In this document: positions 42,121-44,886 of the stretch, in pieces
How positions within the stretch are numbered: position 1 is the stretch's first letter
How the letters are laid out: every line of letters begins with the position of its first letter
Assembly (NCBI GenBank): GCA_031272575.1
Contig: JAISTO010000036.1
Span: 1-44,886, forward strand
Reading direction: 5' to 3'
DNA from: Treponema sp.
GTDB lineage: Bacteria; Spirochaetota; Spirochaetia; Treponematales; Breznakiellaceae
Length of the DNA stretch: 44,886 nt
Notes under the pieces: generated by a model
What the model saw: only the letters and a program-made list of their open reading frames with translations
Databases searched by the model: none
What the model was told of the DNA's origin: nothing
Translations under genes and position numbers: made by a program

Positions 42121-43368
42121 ATGAACACGAATTTGTTAACCGCGATAAAGGCGTTGGCGGCGAAGGGCGCTGATGTGTTTAGTGACCTGAAGCGCGTTGA
42201 CGAAAGTCTGCCGGTGTTTGCCAACAAGGAGGCTGCGGCAGAGCGCAGGGCTTTTCTTGCGGTGCTGGCATCGGGGCTTCCCGCGAAGTTGCGCGAGACC
42301 AAGGATACCGCGGCGCGCGCAAGTCTGGTCAACCGGGCCGCGCATTCGCTTTCCGGCGCGAACGAGGCGCCGCCAGCGCTGGCGCGGGAAATCGCCGCGC
42401 TCGTCGAGGCCCTCTGTCCCGCAAAAAGCGCCGCTGCCTCGCCCCCCGCGCCGCCGGTACCGCCGCGGCAGGTTCCGGCCGCGGGGGCGCCGCTGCCGCA
42501 AAGTCCCGAGGCGGCCAAGCCGCCAGCGCGGGCCCTGCGGCTGAGCCGAAAAACGGTGTTTTTCGCTCTTGCGGCAACGGGAGGTGGGCTCGTTACCGAA
42601 AGTATCTGTGAGTGCATACCGTGGTTTAACCAGCATGGGGGGACTTTTTGGTCGGTCATTGTTGAGACTGCCGTATGGTTTGGGGTGATTGCACTGGGCT
42701 TAATCGCGTGTCTTCTCGCGGCCCAGAGTGGGTATCTGAAAAAGCCGCCGAGCGCCCCCACTGTGGTAAAGGCGGTGCTTTTGGGAGTCCTTTCCGGCGC
42801 GGCCGCTGGCGGGCTTGCACAAGCGGTGTTTGCATACACTTCGCAGATTTCAACGGCAGTAGAAATCGTCAGCCGCATACTCTGCTGGGGCTTTGCGGGC
42901 GCGGGGGTAGGGCTTGGTACGAGTTTCTTCGTTCCCAACTATCCGATAAAGCGCTCCCTGCCCGCCGGACTCGTTGGGGGGCTTTTGGGGGGCGTGCTGT
43001 TCCGCGCCTCATTCGGCATTATGCCGGAAGGCATCGCCCGGGTAGTGAGCATCGCCATTCTGGGGCTGTGCATAGGCGCGACTATCGCCATAGCCGAGGA
43101 AATCCTCCGTGAAGCATGGATCACGGTTGACTGGGGGCACAACGAACGCGTGAATGTCACGCTCGGTACCAGGCCGGTGGTACTTGGTTCCGCGCCGGAA
43201 GCGGACATCTTTCTTTCGCGGCAGAACTATCCTGCGGTTGCGCTTGTCGTCAGTATAGACGGACAAAAAGTGATTGTCGACAACAAACTGAACGGCCAAC
43301 GAACCGAAATGGCAAACGGCAGCGAGTTGAGTTTGGGGACAGTCAAAGTTACCGTACACAAACGGTAA
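42121..43368 (+). CDS. Membrane protein with helical N-terminal domain and FHA-like C-terminus
   Basis: 415 residues, ribosome site AAAGGAG. Three parts: (1) an N-terminal helical domain of about 100 residues shared with the next gene (MNTNLLTAIKALAAKGADVFSDLKRVDESL); (2) a Pro/Ala linker (about 106-145) and about six transmembrane segments (145-330); (3) a cytoplasmic C-terminal beta-domain (about 345-415) of forkhead-associated type, with RPVVLGSAPEADIFLS and DNKLNGQRTEMANGSEL. An FHA domain would bind phosphothreonine and so connect the kinase to the membrane. FHA is inferred from pattern; the usual Arg and Ser-X-X-His residues are not all present. Confidence 0.7.
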   Translation: MNTNLLTAIKALAAKGADVFSDLKRVDESLPVFANKEAAAERRAFLAVLASGLPAKLRETKDTAARASLVNRAAHSLSGANEAPPALAREIAALVEALCPAKSAAASPPAPPVPPRQVPAAGAPLPQSPEAAKPPARALRLSRKTVFFALAATGGGLVTESICECIPWFNQHGGTFWSVIVETAVWFGVIALGLIACLLAAQSGYLKKPPSAPTVVKAVLLGVLSGAAAGGLAQAVFAYTSQISTAVEIVSRILCWGFAGAGVGLGTSFFVPNYPIKRSLPAGLVGGLLGGVLFRASFGIMPEGIARVVSIAILGLCIGATIAIAEEILREAWITVDWGHNERVNVTLGTRPVVLGSAPEADIFLSRQNYPAVALVVSIDGQKVIVDNKLNGQRTEMANGSELSLGTVKVTVHKR

Positions 43369-43383
43369 CAAAAGGAGCATACT

Positions 43384-44745
43384 ATGAACACAGTGTTATT
43401 GACCGTCATTCAAAAAATGGTCGCTGAGTCAGGCGAATCGGTACTTGCTGACTCGCGGCGTGTTGCAGGTTACCTTGCGGATTTTGCCGCCAGGGAGCCG
43501 AAGGCGCAGCGGAACACGCTGGTGAAGTGCCTGGAACAGGGGGCTTACGCCGCGCTGAAAAGGGCTGCTCCCCATGAGCGCGGCGCGGTGAAGGAGCGGC
43601 TGGCGCGCAGGCTGCATACCGATGAGGGGTTTGATCGGTCTCTCTGTGAAGACAGCGTCAACCTGCTGGCCGTTGTGTTGTTCGGTCACGGCGAAGCGGC
43701 TGCGGGGGAAACCGCGGCGGCAATTCCGTCTACGGGGGACGAGTGGGTAACGGTACCGGAAGCGCGGAAGGCGGCGTTGGCGCAGGGGGATGCGGGCAAC
43801 AGGCCAATACCGCAAACTGCCGTGGCGAGGAAGGAACGGAAACGGTACTTGTCAGTGGGGATAGCGGCTTCCGTGCTTGTGCTTGGACTGGGTGTTGTCT
43901 TTTGGATGAACCGATACAACAATGCGGGCAACGCATCCCACCTTGGTCCAACTTTGGACATGGTGCGCATACAGGGTGGCACGTTCACGATGGGGAGCCC
44001 GTCGTCGGAGCCGGATCGTGAGGACGATGAGGTGCAGCATCGGGTGACGCTGAGTTCGTTTTACATGGGGAAGTACGAGGTCACTCAGAAGGAGTGGCAG
44101 GCGCTCATGGGGACGAATCCCAGTTCCTTCAAGGGTGACAACTTGCCGGTGGAGTGCGTGAGTTGGTACGATGCGGTGGAGTACTGTAACGCGCGTAGCA
44201 AAAAAGAAGGGCTTACGCCTGCGTACACGATAAATAAGACTCGACAGGATCCAAACAACACCAGCAGTTATGACAGTCTCAAGTGGACGGTGACCTGGAA
44301 CCGGAAGGCGAACGGGTACCGGTTGCCGACGGAGGCGGAGTGGGAGTACGCCTGCCGCGCCGGGACGACGGGGCCGTTCAACACGGGGAACAACATTACG
44401 ACGAGCCAGGCGAACTATAACGGGAACTATCCCTACAACGGGAACGCGAAGGGGCAGTATCGGGAGAAGACGACGGCGGTGGGGAGTTTCCAGCCCAATG
44501 CCTGGGGCTTGTACGATATGCATGGCAATGTCTGGGAGTGGTGCTGGGACTGGTACGGGAATTACTCAAGCGGCGCCCAGACGGACCCCGAAGGCCCAAC
44601 GGGCCCCGCCTCTTCGTGGTCGCGCCGCGTTCGCCGGGGCGGCAGTTGGTACAACAGCGGCCAGTACCTGCGTTCGGCCAACCGGGGCTACTACAGCCCG
44701 GGCAACCGGCTCTACTACCTCGGTTTTCGGCTGGTGCGTCCCTGA
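43384..44745 (+). CDS. Membrane-anchored formylglycine-generating-enzyme-like (SUMF1/C-type lectin fold) protein
   Basis: 453 residues, ribosome site AAAGGAG. The N-terminal helical domain (1-110) is paralogous to that of the upstream gene (MNTVLLTVIQKMVAESGESVLAD). A single membrane segment lies at about 155-173 (YLSVGIAASVLVLGLGVVFW), then an FGE-sulfatase domain (190-453): GGTFTMGS, EVTQKEWQALMG, YRLPTEAEWEYACRAG, GNVWEWCWDWYG, GFRLVRP. The paired active-site cysteines of true formylglycine-generating enzymes are not evident, so a binding or display role is more likely than catalysis. Its last 35 codons look like a retroelement-diversified variable region. Confidence 0.88.
   Translation: MNTVLLTVIQKMVAESGESVLADSRRVAGYLADFAAREPKAQRNTLVKCLEQGAYAALKRAAPHERGAVKERLARRLHTDEGFDRSLCEDSVNLLAVVLFGHGEAAAGETAAAIPSTGDEWVTVPEARKAALAQGDAGNRPIPQTAVARKERKRYLSVGIAASVLVLGLGVVFWMNRYNNAGNASHLGPTLDMVRIQGGTFTMGSPSSEPDREDDEVQHRVTLSSFYMGKYEVTQKEWQALMGTNPSSFKGDNLPVECVSWYDAVEYCNARSKKEGLTPAYTINKTRQDPNNTSSYDSLKWTVTWNRKANGYRLPTEAEWEYACRAGTTGPFNTGNNITTSQANYNGNYPYNGNAKGQYREKTTAVGSFQPNAWGLYDMHGNVWEWCWDWYGNYSSGAQTDPEGPTGPASSWSRRVRRGGSWYNSGQYLRSANRGYYSPGNRLYYLGFRLVRP
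44636..44742 (+). other. Candidate DGR variable region
   Basis: C-terminal tail of the FGE-like protein, from RGGSW to GFRLVRP. The positions that differ between relatives are encoded by codons of the form NNC (TAC, AAC, AGC, GGC, CTC), as if derived from AAC by changes at the first two bases only. No template repeat or reverse transcriptase lies within the window. Confidence 0.4.
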
Positions 44746-44782
44746 GTTCCGCAACAAAAAACAGGGGCTATAGTGGAACAAC

Positions 44783-44811
44783 TTGACAAGCAGTTGCTAT
44801 TATAGTATAGT
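44783..44811 (+). promoter_or_regulatory. Promoter giving a probably leaderless transcript
   Basis: TTGACA (44783-44788), 17 nt, TATAGT (44806-44811), 6 nt, ATG at 44818. No ribosome site in the six intervening bases (GTCTAT). Confidence 0.65.
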
Positions 44812-44817
44812 GTCTAT

Positions 44818-44886
44818 ATGGCATACTCAATCGATACACGGGAGATAGCCCTGCGGTACTTGGAAACGCACACCTATCAGAATACA
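44818..44886 (+). mobile_element. Start of an IS630-like transposase gene (cut by window end)
   Basis: The first 23 codons read MAYSIDTREIALRYLE-THTYQNT. The opening Tyr-Ser-Asp-X-Arg and the helix ending in His-Thr-Tyr are typical of the N-terminal helix-turn-helix of IS630/Tc1-type transposases. Only 69 nt are visible, so the family call is tentative. A promoter stands directly in front. If it is an insertion sequence, it has landed just behind the FGE-like gene. Confidence 0.5.

Noticed and set aside
1..44886. CRISPR arrays, rRNA genes, prophage structural genes
   Set aside because: No regularly spaced repeats, no rRNA-like sequence and no recognisable capsid, tail or terminase proteins were seen.

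Overview
The window reads as a chromosomal segment of a GC-rich spirochaete, most likely a treponeme or close relative. This rests on the dnaA-dnaN-recF cluster, two adjacent large proteins of a type I associate with treponemes, several lipoproteins with relaxed lipoboxes, and long G/C homopolymers at the 5' ends of surface and signalling genes. I cannot name the species. The replication origin lies inside the window (about 22.5-24.5 kb), and a perfect 16-bp parS site sits 18-20 kb away at 3985-4000.

Layout. 0-4 kb: a small outer-membrane-type protein, a secreted phosphodiesterase-like lipoprotein and a Wzi-like outer-membrane protein whose 5' end carries a C12 tract. 4-7.4 kb: two overlapping conserved proteins of unknown function. 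7.5-15.8 kb: an acyl-CoA ligase, a toxin-antitoxin pair whose toxin has lost its middle, an aminotransferase, HtrA, a DHH-CBS phosphoesterase and a clostripain-type lipoprotein. 15.8-20.2 kb: tRNA-Leu, tRNA-Met, then a cell-wall/lipoprotein operon (GH18, MltD-like, unknown) ending in pyrD. 20.3-24.5 kb: recF, dnaN, dnaA and oriC. 24.5-32.8 kb: a YprB-like nuclease, GH57 and DUF4912 proteins, tRNA-Val, a DEDDh exonuclease, an aldo/keto reductase, a HAD phosphatase and a second acyl-CoA ligase.

32.9-44.9 kb is the accessory part. On the minus strand, six small genes (four preceded by the same 36-37 nt double-hairpin leader) lie downstream of a large fibronectin-III/DUF1566 surface lipoprotein. 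Diverging from it on the plus strand is a kinase / vWA / PP2C phosphatase set matching the TerY-P triad. It is followed by two membrane proteins that share an N-terminal helical domain; one ends in an FHA-like domain and the other in a formylglycine-generating-enzyme (C-type lectin) fold. The tail of the last protein looks like a diversity-generating-retroelement variable region. The start of an IS630-like transposase closes the window.

The most notable point is that the lipoprotein and the kinase are expressed divergently across a shared palindrome, and each has an 11-base G/C tract just after its start codon. Both are out of frame by exactly one base: 12 bases (or 9) would restore each reading frame. 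The Wzi-like gene at 3.7 kb has 12 and is in frame. This is the pattern expected of slipped-strand phase variation. A second recurrent theme is leaderless transcription: at least five genes have a sigma70-type promoter whose -10 box ends 6-7 nt before the ATG, with no Shine-Dalgarno sequence. All calls are from reading the sequence only; no database search was possible.
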